Shown: positions 24,159 through 32,461 of the stretch, one piece after another
Layout: each line of letters begins with the position of its first letter
How positions within the stretch are numbered: position 1 is the first letter of the stretch
Assembly: GCF_003966145.1 (NCBI RefSeq)
Contig: NZ_RXNR01000041.1
Span: 1-34,356, forward strand
DNA from: Lysinibacillus telephonicus
GTDB taxonomy: Bacteria > Bacillota > Bacilli > Bacillales_A > Planococcaceae
Direction of reading: 5' to 3'
Length of the DNA: 34,356 nt
The notes under the pieces: generated by a model
Told to the model about the DNA's origin: nothing
Databases searched by the model: none
What the model saw: only the letters and a program-made list of their open reading frames with translations
Translations under genes and position numbers: made by a program

Positions 24159-25118
24159 ATGAAAATTCGGTTCGGTTATGTAGCAAATGCATTAGGCTTA
24201 TGGGATGCAAGTCCATTAAAAACGTTAACTTTTTCTCGCTATTCTAAACTTCCTAAAGAAGAGCGGATGGAAAAATTGAAATCGATAACAGCACAAAATT
24301 TACATCATACGAAAAGAATTTTGTATTATAATATCGCCCATGAAATAGAATTATATCGGTTTTCGAGCTCTCTTGTCCCATTAGCAACCCACCCAGAAGT
24401 GATGTGGGATTTTTATACGCCATTCAAAAATCAATGGGAAGAACTTGGCGAAATCGTCCAACGATTTAAGATGAGAGTAAGCTTTCACCCAAATCAATTT
24501 ACACTTTTCACGAGCCCAAGAGAAGAAGTAACAATAAATGCTGTTAAAGATATGGAATATCACTTTCGAATGCTCAAAGCAATGAATGCTCTCAATATGG
24601 GATTAATTAATATTCATATTGGTGGAGCTTATGGGGATAAAAATAAATCATTAAACAAGTTTCATCAAAATCTTAAACATTTGCCCAAGGAAATTAAGAA
24701 TCATATGACACTAGAAAATGATGATAAAACATATAATGTTTGGGAAACACTTATTACTTGTGAAAAGGAAAATATTCCAATGGTACTGGATTACCATCAC
24801 CACATGGCAAATAAAGATGGGGTTGACCTCCATCGTTATTTACAGCGAATTTTTAACACATGGAATTCCTTTAATATGTTACCGAAAGTCCATATTTCTT
24901 CACCAAAATCCAATGAATCCTACCGTTCACATGCTGATTTTGTTTCCTTAGATTTTGTTCTCCCTTTCTTAAAGATGGCAAAAGAGCTAAATCAGGATTT
25001 TGACATAATGGTAGAAGCAAAACAAAAAAACCTTGCTATGCAGAGACTTGTAGAGGAAATAGCTGCTATTCGGGGAGTTAAACGTATTACAAGTTCATCT
25101 GTCGAATGGTTAATATGA
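24159..25118 (+). CDS. uvsE: UV damage endonuclease UvsE/UvdE
   Basis: A 319-residue TIM-barrel endonuclease that nicks DNA 5' to cyclobutane dimers and 6-4 photoproducts, starting an excision repair route independent of UvrABC. Characteristic segments are 'RFGYVANALGLWDASPLKT' at the start, 'RVSFHPNQFTLFTSP', 'LINIHIGGAYGDKNKSL', 'LENDDKTYNVWE' (Glu metal ligand), 'MVLDYHHHMAN' and 'PKVHISSPK', and finally 'DIMVEAKQKNLA'. These supply the His/Glu/Asp metal ligands, all apparently present. Length is normal. The ATG has AAGGGGAAAG upstream. It appears monocistronic. Confidence 0.93.
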   Translation: MKIRFGYVANALGLWDASPLKTLTFSRYSKLPKEERMEKLKSITAQNLHHTKRILYYNIAHEIELYRFSSSLVPLATHPEVMWDFYTPFKNQWEELGEIVQRFKMRVSFHPNQFTLFTSPREEVTINAVKDMEYHFRMLKAMNALNMGLINIHIGGAYGDKNKSLNKFHQNLKHLPKEIKNHMTLENDDKTYNVWETLITCEKENIPMVLDYHHHMANKDGVDLHRYLQRIFNTWNSFNMLPKVHISSPKSNESYRSHADFVSLDFVLPFLKMAKELNQDFDIMVEAKQKNLAMQRLVEEIAAIRGVKRITSSSVEWLI

Positions 25119-25251
25119 AGAATAGGATATACAGGTTTCAGAATCTTTTAATGAGGTGGAATAAATACAATTGCGTAGGGGCTTTTTTTGCAAAAGTTAA
25201 CTCTAATTGAGGGTAAAGATGAGGCACATTATAATAACAGGAAGTTATTGA

Positions 25252-25291
25252 TGGCTCTTCGTTCTCTTTAAAGTAAATAGAAGAAGAGCCA
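25252..25291. terminator. Hairpin between uvsE and the PNPOx-like gene
   Basis: TGGCTCTTC (25252-25260) pairs with GAAGAGCCA (25283-25291) over 9 bp with a 22-base loop. No strong T-run on either strand, so termination is possible but not certain. Confidence 0.45.
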
Positions 25292-25327
25292 AATCTGTAT
25301 AATATGGAATCACATTAGTTGATTTTT

Positions 25328-25753
25328 TTAATCCCCCAAAGTAAGTTCTTGAGGCGGTTCACCAGTCGTATTTAATATGCGAACAGTTTCCGGTTGTATC
25401 TGAAGAAACACATAATTTGGATCTTCGGGACCTTCAAACCACGTGTTAAATGATTCATCCCAATACTGTTTTTTCAATTGTTGAGAATCATTAAGGGAAG
25501 CTACCCCAGTAATTTCAACATAAGCGTCATTTAGCCCATTTTCTTCATAACCTAGTAATACAGAAACAGCGGGGTTTTTCTCTATTTCTTCTATTTTCTC
25601 GGTATCTTTTTTAGTGGGTGTATATAACGTTAAATTGTTATTATAAAACGTCATATATCGTGTATGGGGTTTATTGTTTTCCACTGATGACAGAACACCT
25701 ATTTTATGTTCAGATATTATGTTTATTACTTTTTCTTTTAAATCTTTACTCAT
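25328..25753 (-). CDS. Pyridoxamine 5'-phosphate oxidase-like (general stress protein 26 family)
   Basis: A 141-residue split-barrel flavin-binding-type protein. 'GVLSSVENNKPHTRYMTFY' and 'LTLYTPTKKDTEKIEEIEKN', then 'VSVLLGYE' and 'AYVEITGVASL', follow the pattern of PNPOx-like general stress proteins such as Bacillus YdaG. Such proteins bind FMN, F420 or related cofactors, and many are not true PNP oxidases. The ATG has AAAAAAGGAGT upstream. It is flanked by unrelated genes and has no operon partners. Cofactor is not readable from sequence. Confidence 0.82.
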   Translation of the reverse strand: MSKDLKEKVINIISEHKIGVLSSVENNKPHTRYMTFYNNNLTLYTPTKKDTEKIEEIEKNPAVSVLLGYEENGLNDAYVEITGVASLNDSQQLKKQYWDESFNTWFEGPEDPNYVFLQIQPETVRILNTTGEPPQELTLGD

Positions 25754-25991
25754 TGATTGATACTCCTTTTTTAAGTTATTTCTATCGTTCTTATCATTTC
25801 CAAAAACATAAAATTCATAAGGTGGATGATCATTGTAGTAAGTTCTGATGGGGTTAATTTATTGGGAACCATGCTTATGAACGTTAACGCCATAAAAAAG
25901 GGAAGTACACTAGTTGATAAAGAAAAAATCTTTTTTGAGGTCCAGTGTTCAAAAGCAAGTTTTTGCTCTGATTATGAGTAGGGATTAGTAT

Positions 25992-26930
25992 TTAATGGGT
26001 TAAAAATTCAACAAACCAATAAAGAAAGGGAACGGTAATGATACATAGCAATGTGGATAATAAAACCCCTAACGATGCAAAAAAAGCATCCGCACCATAT
26101 TTTTGTGCATATAGAGAAATCGTTGGTGCAGAAGGCATTCCAGACACTATAACAGCGATCAATAGCAATGGAGTGGGAATGGATATTGCTGCAAATGGGA
26201 CCAATAATAGTGGGATAAATAAAAGTTTTGCAATTGCCGCTTTCCAAAGATAACTATTTTTTAAAATGGTAATAAGGGACGCATACTTTACATCAGCGAT
26301 TAAACTCCCAATTATAATCATTGATAGTGGAATGGTCATCTTTCCAACAATTTCAAGACCATCGGAAATTATATCTGGCCAGGTAATAGGTGATAAAAAA
26401 ATAACTAAACCTGTAATTGTGGAAAGAATCCCTGGATTTAAAAATAAAATTTCCCACCTTATTCCATCATCGTTTTTACTAAAAAGGTAAATACCATATG
26501 TCCATATTAATAGTAAATAACATAAATTAAACATTGTTAAGTATATAATTCCTTGATTACCGAAAATAATGAAAATTACAGCATAACCTATAAATCCTTG
26601 GTTTCCAAAAATGATTAATCCTTCGTATACACTATTTTGTTTTTCAGGAAGTTTGGAACGTGTTCCCATCCACTTTGCTAAAAAACAGGATAATAAAAGT
26701 ACATAAATAGACATTATAATGAGCAACAAAAATTCTTTGACTAAAGTAAAAGAAAAGGAGATATCTAATGAAAATAAAATCAGGGCTGGTAATGTGACGT
26801 AAAGAATCAATTGTGTTAATACACCATTTGCATTTTCATTAAGAATTCCTCTTTTCCTAACAATAAAACCCAATATTGCAATCCCATAAAGTGTTAACAT
26901 TTCTTGTGAAAATGACATTATTGAATCCAT
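25992..26930 (-). CDS. AEC-family (auxin efflux carrier) transporter
   Basis: A 312-residue hydrophobic protein with about ten membrane segments in two halves, the length and layout of AEC permeases. Typical segments are 'LTQLILYVTLPALILFSLDI' near the N-terminus, 'IFGNQGFIGYAV' in the middle, 'MTIPLSMIIIGSLIADV', and 'SGMPSAPTISLYAQKYGAD' near the C-terminus. AEC proteins in bacteria carry malate, malonate or other small anions; the substrate here is unknown. The ATG has GGGGGGAAG upstream. It appears to be a single-gene unit. Confidence 0.86.
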   Translation of the reverse strand: MDSIMSFSQEMLTLYGIAILGFIVRKRGILNENANGVLTQLILYVTLPALILFSLDISFSFTLVKEFLLLIIMSIYVLLLSCFLAKWMGTRSKLPEKQNSVYEGLIIFGNQGFIGYAVIFIIFGNQGIIYLTMFNLCYLLLIWTYGIYLFSKNDDGIRWEILFLNPGILSTITGLVIFLSPITWPDIISDGLEIVGKMTIPLSMIIIGSLIADVKYASLITILKNSYLWKAAIAKLLFIPLLLVPFAAISIPTPLLLIAVIVSGMPSAPTISLYAQKYGADAFFASLGVLLSTLLCIITVPFLYWFVEFLTH

Positions 26931-27094
26931 AACTTCCCCCCTTGATTAAGGGTATGAATAAAATACGTGGATGGTTATTTAAATTTTATAAGAAGAAGTA
27001 TGGGTGTTATTAGACTAGTAGTATTGTAATCAATTTATTTATTTTCTAAATTTTCCGATATTTAGAACTTGTTTCTTTTACTTCTTCTCAACAA

Positions 27095-27125
27095 TAAAAA
27101 AGATGAAACCTTTTCGATTTCATCT
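27095..27125 (-). terminator. Terminator of the carboxymuconolactone decarboxylase-like gene
   Basis: AGATGAAA (27101-27108) pairs with TTTCATCT (27118-27125); on the minus strand a run of T residues follows, 32 bases after the gene's stop. Confidence 0.8.
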
Positions 27126-27156
27126 AAAATCTGGCTATTAAATTTGAATAAAGGTT

Positions 27157-27522
27157 TTACTGTTTCATATGACCCATCTCATTTATACAATCCAGAACAA
27201 GGGTAACTCCCTGACTTACTGAAGCTCCGCCACCAAATGCCGCTGTTACACCTATAGTTTCAAGAATTTCCTGCTCAGAGCATCCATGATCAAGACATCC
27301 TTTTGTATGATAGATAATGCAATACTCGTCCTGAGCATGGATACTAATTCCTAATGAAATTAAATGTTTTTGTTTTTGGGTTAATGCACCTTCTTTAAAG
27401 CACTCTTCCGTAAACGCATTATACTGACTAACAAATTCGGGCATTTTTTCATTAAAAACACCAAGTCCCTTTTTATATTTTGTAAGGGATGCTTCAAAAG
27501 AGTTTCCAGCATTCATTTCCAA
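27157..27522 (-). CDS. Carboxymuconolactone decarboxylase/AhpD-like protein
   Basis: A 121-residue helical protein of the CMD family. 'LTQKQKHLISLGISIHAQDEYCIIYHTKGCLDHGCSEQEILE' (in pieces: helix, then Cys-x3-His, then helix) is the family core, followed by 'FGGGASVSQG'. The AhpD-type CxxC pair is reduced to a single Cys before His, with other Cys nearby, so peroxidase activity is uncertain. TTG 27522 is used as start because AAGGAG is ten bases upstream; ATG 27516 is the alternative. Function is probably redox-related but unproven. Confidence 0.8.
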   Translation of the reverse strand: MEMNAGNSFEASLTKYKKGLGVFNEKMPEFVSQYNAFTEECFKEGALTQKQKHLISLGISIHAQDEYCIIYHTKGCLDHGCSEQEILETIGVTAAFGGGASVSQGVTLVLDCINEMGHMKQ

Positions 27523-27679
27523 CTCACAATCACTCCTTCACAATTTCACAGCCAATTTATTATGAACAATTTAAAAACAATTTATTTGTTCATTTATCTC
27601 TTACTAGAATAAGGAAATCATAAATTTAAAACAAAAAGGGAGAATATTAATAACAAACTAATAAAACGAAGGTGATAGA

Positions 27680-27931
27680 ATGGAAAACCAATCTTATCAG
27701 GCTGGAGATATTGTATATGTATTTTACCGAAATCCACATACCCAAGATGTAGCGAATGTCCAAGTAGCAGCAGTAGTAAATAATCCTCAAAAAGAGGATG
27801 AGTTGGCTTTGTTTTTATATGAAACGTATTATCCACTTTCTAATGAAATGGCTGTTTATTCTACAGAAGATGAAGCAAATGAAGCGTACAACTATTATTA
27901 TGGGGATGATACAGAAAGGTTATTGCAATGA
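27680..27931 (+). CDS. splA: SplA, regulator of spore photoproduct lyase
   Basis: An 83-residue protein starting MENQSYQAGDIVYVFYRNPH and containing 'VANVQVAAVV', 'ELALFLYETYYPLS' and 'STEDEANEAY'. This matches the pattern and size of Bacillus subtilis SplA (79 residues), a negative regulator of the splAB operon with TRAP-like relations. The ATG has AAGGTGAT upstream. It overlaps splB by four bases (ATGA), so the two are translationally coupled. I could not find a clear sigma-G promoter by eye, though that is the known control in B. subtilis. Confidence 0.88.
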   Translation: MENQSYQAGDIVYVFYRNPHTQDVANVQVAAVVNNPQKEDELALFLYETYYPLSNEMAVYSTEDEANEAYNYYYGDDTERLLQ

Positions 27932-28956
27932 ACAACCCATTTTTACCCAAACTTGTCTATTTTGAACCTGCTGCATTAGATTATCCTTTAGGAAAAGAAC
28001 TTTATGAGAAATTTAAAAAGATGGATATCGAAATTCGACAAACCACTTCCCACAATCAAGTACGAAACCTTCCCGGTGATAATGACTTTAAAAAATATCG
28101 CGTTGCCAAATCAACTCTTGTAGTAGGCATTCGAAAAACGCTTAAATTTGACACTTCTAAGCCCTCTGCAGAGTACGCAATTCCTTTTGCAACTGGCTGC
28201 ATGGGTCATTGTCATTATTGCTACTTGCAAACTACGATGGGAAGCAAACCGTATATTCGTACATATGTCAATGTAGAGGAAATTCTTGAGGCTGCCGATA
28301 AATATATGGAAGAGCGCGCTCCAGAAATAACAAGATTTGAAGCATCCTGTACATCCGATATTGTAGGAATCGATCATTTAACTCATACACTAAAAAGAGC
28401 AATAGAACATTTTGGAAAATCTGAGCTTGGCAAATTACGATTTGTAACGAAATTTCACCACGTAGACCACTTACTCGACGCGAATCATAACGGAAAAACA
28501 AGATTTCGTTTCAGTGTAAATGCAGACTATGTCATCAAAAACTTCGAGCCGGGGACTTCCCCTTTAGAGAAAAGAATTGAAGCTGCAGGAAAAGTTGCAA
28601 GAGCCGGCTATCCGCTCGGTTTTATAGTAGCACCAATCTATCTTCACGAAGGATGGGAGGATGGCTACTATAAAATGTTTGAGCGTTTAGATAATGAATT
28701 ACCAGCTGACGCTAGGGAAGACCTTACCTTTGAGTTTATCCAGCATCGTTTTACAAAGCCTGCAAAGAAGGTAATTGAGAAAAACTACCCCATGACAAAA
28801 TTAGAATTAGATGAAGAAAAAAGAAGATATAAATGGGGAAGATATGGAATAGGAAAATATATTTATCAAAAAGAAGAAGAAGAGGATATTAAAGAACATC
28901 TTTACAGTTATATGGAAAAATTCTTTCCTAATGCAAAATTAGAATACTTCACTTAA
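27928..28956 (+). CDS. splB: Spore photoproduct lyase SplB (radical SAM)
   Basis: A 342-residue radical SAM enzyme that directly reverses the spore photoproduct (5-thyminyl-5,6-dihydrothymine) during germination. The iron-sulphur motif is 'CMGHCHYC', with Cys91, Cys95 and Cys98 (CxxxCxxC). The conserved H-donor Cys141 ('FEASCTSD') is present at the same number as in B. subtilis. Length matches the family. It is coupled to splA. The gene indicates an endospore former. Confidence 0.95.
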   Translation: MNNPFLPKLVYFEPAALDYPLGKELYEKFKKMDIEIRQTTSHNQVRNLPGDNDFKKYRVAKSTLVVGIRKTLKFDTSKPSAEYAIPFATGCMGHCHYCYLQTTMGSKPYIRTYVNVEEILEAADKYMEERAPEITRFEASCTSDIVGIDHLTHTLKRAIEHFGKSELGKLRFVTKFHHVDHLLDANHNGKTRFRFSVNADYVIKNFEPGTSPLEKRIEAAGKVARAGYPLGFIVAPIYLHEGWEDGYYKMFERLDNELPADAREDLTFEFIQHRFTKPAKKVIEKNYPMTKLELDEEKRRYKWGRYGIGKYIYQKEEEEDIKEHLYSYMEKFFPNAKLEYFT

Positions 28957-29284
28957 GGGGTAGATATATTCGATTGCATTAAGTTCAGCTGAACTGCTAT
29001 CGGCTAATAGAATCGAGGATAAAAATATCAAATACCATTTTTAGTTTTGGCAATAGTATTTGGGATACTAATTTTTTTCGATCATTATCTTTTAATGGGG
29101 GTGAGCTACTAGCGTAAGCTCACCCTATTTTTTACGACAACAACTGATAATACAACATTATTTGTGAAAAATGTAATTTCAATAATATGAAAATGCCCAT
29201 AATACCTAGTTTGAACTAATGTCCCATTCAAATAGCTAAACAATAGAACGCTTCAGAAATGAAGTTTGGAGAAGGATGGTATTT
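28957..29284. other. Intergenic region after splB
   Basis: No gene seen. It contains AGTAT-TTGGG-ATACT followed by a T-run near 29055-29078 and the stronger hairpin at 29099-29133, either of which could end splAB transcripts. Confidence 0.5.
29099..29133 (+). terminator. Strong terminator downstream of splB
   Basis: Perfect 9-bp stem GGGTGAGCT/AGCTCACCC with a 9-base loop followed by TATTTTTT. Confidence 0.85.
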
Positions 29285-29851
29285 TTAACAATTCCGTGTA
29301 GCGTTCTTTAACTCTTGAAGCCATTTATTTAACATTTGAGTTTCATTAATAGCTTTGGAGTCTAATAATACATCTCCAGGTCTATTGCCTTTAGCCAACA
29401 AATAATGGTCAAAAGACATGCCCAAAAAAACAAAAATATAATTGAATTGTTGAATCATTGGCAAGCCTTTAATATAAGGTTCATCTCCTCCCACAGCTAA
29501 TACAATTACCTTCACTTTTTGTAAGTGTTCCTTTAAATTTGGGTAACGTTCATCTCGAATTGCTTGGCTGAGTCGGTCAATCATGACTTTCATTGAACCG
29601 GACATGCTATACCAATAGATAGGTGTAGCAAAAACCAAAACATCACTTTTTAAAATTTGTTGGATAATTAAATCATAGTCATCATGAAGTACTGTAAAAC
29701 CTTCTGAATCATGACGTTTATCCTCAATTGGAACAATGTTAAGATCATACAGATGAAGTGCATCAAAGCAAAATCCTTTTAGTACTTCCCTCGCTAATAA
29801 TTCACTATTGCCATTTTTTCTAGAACTTCCATAAAACACAGTGATATTCAT
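29285..29851 (-). CDS. Flavodoxin-like NAD(P)H-dependent FMN reductase/oxidoreductase
   Basis: A 188-residue flavodoxin-fold protein. 'ITVFYGSSRKNGNSELLA' (residues 3-20) is the FMN phosphate-binding loop, 'DVLVFATPIYWYSMSGSMKVMIDR' (in the middle) is the isoalloxazine-contacting segment of the NADPH-dependent FMN reductase family, and 'VIVLAVGGDEPYI' follows. It probably reduces quinones, nitro compounds or flavin. The ATG has AAAGGAAG upstream. It is divergent from a LysR-type regulator 110 bases away, which likely controls it. Confidence 0.86.
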   Translation of the reverse strand: MNITVFYGSSRKNGNSELLAREVLKGFCFDALHLYDLNIVPIEDKRHDSEGFTVLHDDYDLIIQQILKSDVLVFATPIYWYSMSGSMKVMIDRLSQAIRDERYPNLKEHLQKVKVIVLAVGGDEPYIKGLPMIQQFNYIFVFLGMSFDHYLLAKGNRPGDVLLDSKAINETQMLNKWLQELKNATRNC

Positions 29852-29961
29852 CTAAAAACTTCCTTTCTTTTTGCCTAATAGAAGTTTATAGTAGAATTAA
29901 TGATTAAAAAAGATGAATAATTTGATGGGAACAATCGAAAAAATCGATTAAGGAGTTATCT

Positions 29962-30858
29962 ATGGATATTAAGCATTTACAAACATTTTTAACTGCTGCA
30001 GAAACTTTAAATTTTACACAAACGGCTAAGCGGTTAGATTACGCTCAATCAAGTATTACTGCTCAAATTAAATCATTGGAAGAGGAATTAGGAATTGAAC
30101 TATTTGAAAGACTAGGGAAAAGATTGTATTTGACAGTTCCAGGAAGAGAGTTTCAATTATATGCCCAAAAAATGGTTGCCCTACATAATGAAATGATTCA
30201 GCAAGTAACGGGACTAGAAGAACAGTATACGACGATAACAATTGGTGCCCAAGAAAGTCAATGTACCTACCGTTTACCCACTATATTAGCAGAGTTTAAG
30301 AAAAAATATCCTCAAATACAAGTGATATTTAAACCGGTTCATACGAGAGAAATAGCTCAGGAATTGATTCAAAATGGAGAATTAGATTTTGCAATTATAA
30401 CCGATACTTTCATATCGTTGCCAACAATTAATTTAATGCCGCTCGTGCAAGAAGAACTTATATTTGCTGCGTCACCTTCAACCGTACATAAGGTACAATC
30501 GACTGAATTTTTGAACGATCTTTCTAATCAAACGTTGCTATTAACCGAACAAGGCTGTTCTTATCGCAACCAATTAGAAAATATGTTAACTACACAAAAT
30601 CACTATCCAAAACAAGTAATTGAATTTGTGAGTATTGAGGCGATTAAACAATGTACTATTGCGGGACTAGGAATTAGCTACTTGCCAAAAATGGTCGTTC
30701 AGCAAGAAGTAGAGAAGGGTACATTAACAGCTTTAACAGCGGGTTTCCAAATGGAGCCAATTATCACTCAACTTGCTTGGCATAAAGATAAAAAAATGAT
30801 GCCCCACTTTAAATTTTTTACTGAGTTAATAAGAAACTATTACAATCAACTGAACTAA
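29962..30858 (+). CDS. LysR-family transcriptional regulator
   Basis: A 298-residue LysR protein of normal length. The N-terminal winged helix-turn-helix reads 'HLQTFLTAAETLNFTQTAKR' then 'YAQSSITAQIKSLEEELGIELFE'-type helices; a periplasmic-binding-like effector domain follows ('ITIGAQESQCTYRLPTIL', 'DFAIITDTF', 'GLGISYLPKM'). The ATG has AAGGAG upstream. It is divergent from the flavodoxin-like gene; the AATCG/CGATT inverted repeat at 29933-29949, just before the start, could be part of a binding site. Effector is unknown. Confidence 0.9.
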   Translation: MDIKHLQTFLTAAETLNFTQTAKRLDYAQSSITAQIKSLEEELGIELFERLGKRLYLTVPGREFQLYAQKMVALHNEMIQQVTGLEEQYTTITIGAQESQCTYRLPTILAEFKKKYPQIQVIFKPVHTREIAQELIQNGELDFAIITDTFISLPTINLMPLVQEELIFAASPSTVHKVQSTEFLNDLSNQTLLLTEQGCSYRNQLENMLTTQNHYPKQVIEFVSIEAIKQCTIAGLGISYLPKMVVQQEVEKGTLTALTAGFQMEPIITQLAWHKDKKMMPHFKFFTELIRNYYNQLN

Positions 30859-31018
30859 TGAAAATAGTTAGCTTCTAGAAAAAAAGCAGTTTTTCAATCA
30901 TATTTGAAGCGCCATTTTTGTGGAATTTCCCTCATCCAGACATAGGCATTCTTATGACTCTTCCTGATAAAATTGGATTTTTATGGTAAAATAAATCTAT
31001 AAAAAGGGAGGGGTTAAA

Positions 31019-31189
31019 ATGAATTTTAATTTTGGGGACATATTAGGGACTTTATTCGTATTCTTGCCATTAATATTAGCAGCACTCCTTTTAAGATGGG
31101 TTAGAATAATTCGAGTGAATAGTGAAATTCAAATTGAACAAAACAAAGAAATTATCTCGTTGCTTAAGGATCAAGCGAGAAATCAATAA
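31019..31189 (+). CDS. Small membrane protein with coiled-coil tail (DUF4083-like), 56 aa
   Basis: ATG with GGGAGGGG upstream. The protein starts MNFNFGDILGTLFVFLPLIL, giving one membrane segment to about residue 26, then a basic patch 'RWVRIIRVN' and a charged helix 'IEQNKEIISLLKDQ'. Size and layout resemble DUF4083 proteins of Bacillus, which have one segment and a short coiled coil. The resemblance is from memory. Function unknown. Confidence 0.65.
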   Translation: MNFNFGDILGTLFVFLPLILAALLLRWVRIIRVNSEIQIEQNKEIISLLKDQARNQ

Positions 31190-31295
31190 TATTGAATTTG
31201 CATACCTGTTCTAATGAAAATTAAAGTCATTATAGTTCCGTATCGGAATTAATGGAATTACAATCTATCGCAATGTTAGGAAAGGAAAGAGTAAT

Positions 31296-31748
31296 ATGAT
31301 CATTCGCAAACTGAATAAATGTGAAGAGCCGCCAATGGACTTATTGTTATTAGCTGACCCCTCTAGAGAAATCGTAGAGGAGTATGTACAAAGGGGAGAG
31401 TGCTTTGTAGCCGAAAATGAAGAACGAATTATCGGGGTTTATGTGCTATTGCCGACAAGACCTGAAACGGTGGAGTTGGTAAATATTGCAGTCATAGAAA
31501 CAGAGCACGGTAAGGGAATTGGAAAACAATTAGTAATTAATGCAATTGAAGTAGCTAAGTCAAAGGGGTACAAAACAATGGAAGTCGGCACTGGAAATTC
31601 AAGTATAGGCCAATTAGCCCTTTACCAAAAATGTGGATTTAGAATAACTAGTATTGATATAGATTTTTTCATTCGGCATTATCCTGAAGAGATTTTTGAA
31701 AATGGTATTCAGTGCAGGGATATGATTCGATTATCTCAGGATTTATAG
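31296..31748 (+). CDS. GNAT-family N-acetyltransferase
   Basis: A 150-residue single-domain acetyltransferase. 'ENEERIIGVYVLLPTRPETV' is the central sheet, 'LVNIAVIETEHGKGIGKQLV' carries the acetyl-CoA loop (xxGxGxG/A variant 'HGKGIG'), and 'GNSSIGQLALYQKCGFRI' is the closing motif of the fold. The ATG has AGGAAAGG upstream. Substrate is not readable; it stands between two small-protein genes with no clear operon. Confidence 0.88.
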   Translation: MIIRKLNKCEEPPMDLLLLADPSREIVEEYVQRGECFVAENEERIIGVYVLLPTRPETVELVNIAVIETEHGKGIGKQLVINAIEVAKSKGYKTMEVGTGNSSIGQLALYQKCGFRITSIDIDFFIRHYPEEIFENGIQCRDMIRLSQDL

Positions 31749-31770
31749 AAGAATAGTTAAATACTTATTA

Positions 31771-31805
31771 GAAGTAACTTCCACCATTTTTTAGGAAGTT
31801 GCTTC
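31771..31805 (+). terminator. Hairpin after the acetyltransferase gene
   Basis: GAAGTAACTTCC (31771-31782) pairs with GGAAGTTGCTTC (31794-31805) over 12 bp with one wobble. There is no T-run after it, so terminator function is likely but not certain. Confidence 0.55.
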
Positions 31806-31864
31806 ATGAATGGCTGGTAAGCGTAATATTAAAAAGTACCTAAGGAGTTACTATCACTTCTTCT

Positions 31865-32161
31865 TTATTTATTTTGAAATTCATTTAATGATCGCAAAAT
31901 TATAGTATAAAGCAGATATAATCCTAAATAAGCTCCAGTAATTAAGAAAAAAGGATTTAAAAACACACTGTGAATATTGGTCATGAAGACTTTATTATCT
32001 TTTATTATGTTAAATATTGCAATAGAGGCGATATTGCCAAAAATAAGCGCAGATATGAGTGCTGCTAAATTAAAGAAAATATGGTGCTTCCACCATTTCC
32101 TTTGAAGTACTACCATTACTATTGGAATAACAATACTGCCCACAATTAAAAAGATCTTCAT
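31865..32161 (-). CDS. Small integral membrane protein, 98 aa
   Basis: The protein has three hydrophobic segments: 'IFLIVGSIVIPIVMVVL', 'IFFNLAALISALIFGNIASI', and 'PFFLITGAYLGLYLLYTIIL', with 'QRKWWKHH' between the first two as a positive loop. I do not recognise the family. I start at ATG 32161, with GAGGTGA upstream; an in-frame GTG at 32170 falls inside that site. It is convergent with the acetyltransferase gene. Confidence 0.65.
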   Translation of the reverse strand: MKIFLIVGSIVIPIVMVVLQRKWWKHHIFFNLAALISALIFGNIASIAIFNIIKDNKVFMTNIHSVFLNPFFLITGAYLGLYLLYTIILRSLNEFQNK

Positions 32162-32461
32162 TATTATCACCTCGTTTTCTCATTCTTCTCTAAATGAAAA
32201 AGGATTAAACATTAAACTAAATGCTGCTTGTTTTCAAATAAGGCAGCATGAATTTATTCATCTCCTAATAATTCGATTGATAATCCCTCTTTAAACTACA
32301 GGTCCAGAAAGCAAGAATTCCCCTAACAAAGTATATTAAATGAATAGCAGGAAAATAGTCATAAAAAAAGAGGAGAGATTTGTGCGATTTACATAAATAG
32401 GAAGCTGCGATAATCTTAATTGTAAGTTAATAGAAAAGATATCGATATGAGGTGAATCTAT
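32162..32461. other. Intergenic region before the VWA lipoprotein
   Basis: No gene. ATGCTGC (32221-32227) and GCAGCAT (32243-32249) form a small hairpin. ATATCGATAT lies just ahead of the VWA ribosome site. No clear promoter is seen. Confidence 0.45.

Noticed and set aside
25826-25981. 51-codon plus-strand frame beginning MIIVVSSDGVNLLG
   Set aside because: The AAGGTGG site directly abuts the ATG with no spacer, and the peptide resembles nothing known; an internal ATG at 25871 has no site at all.
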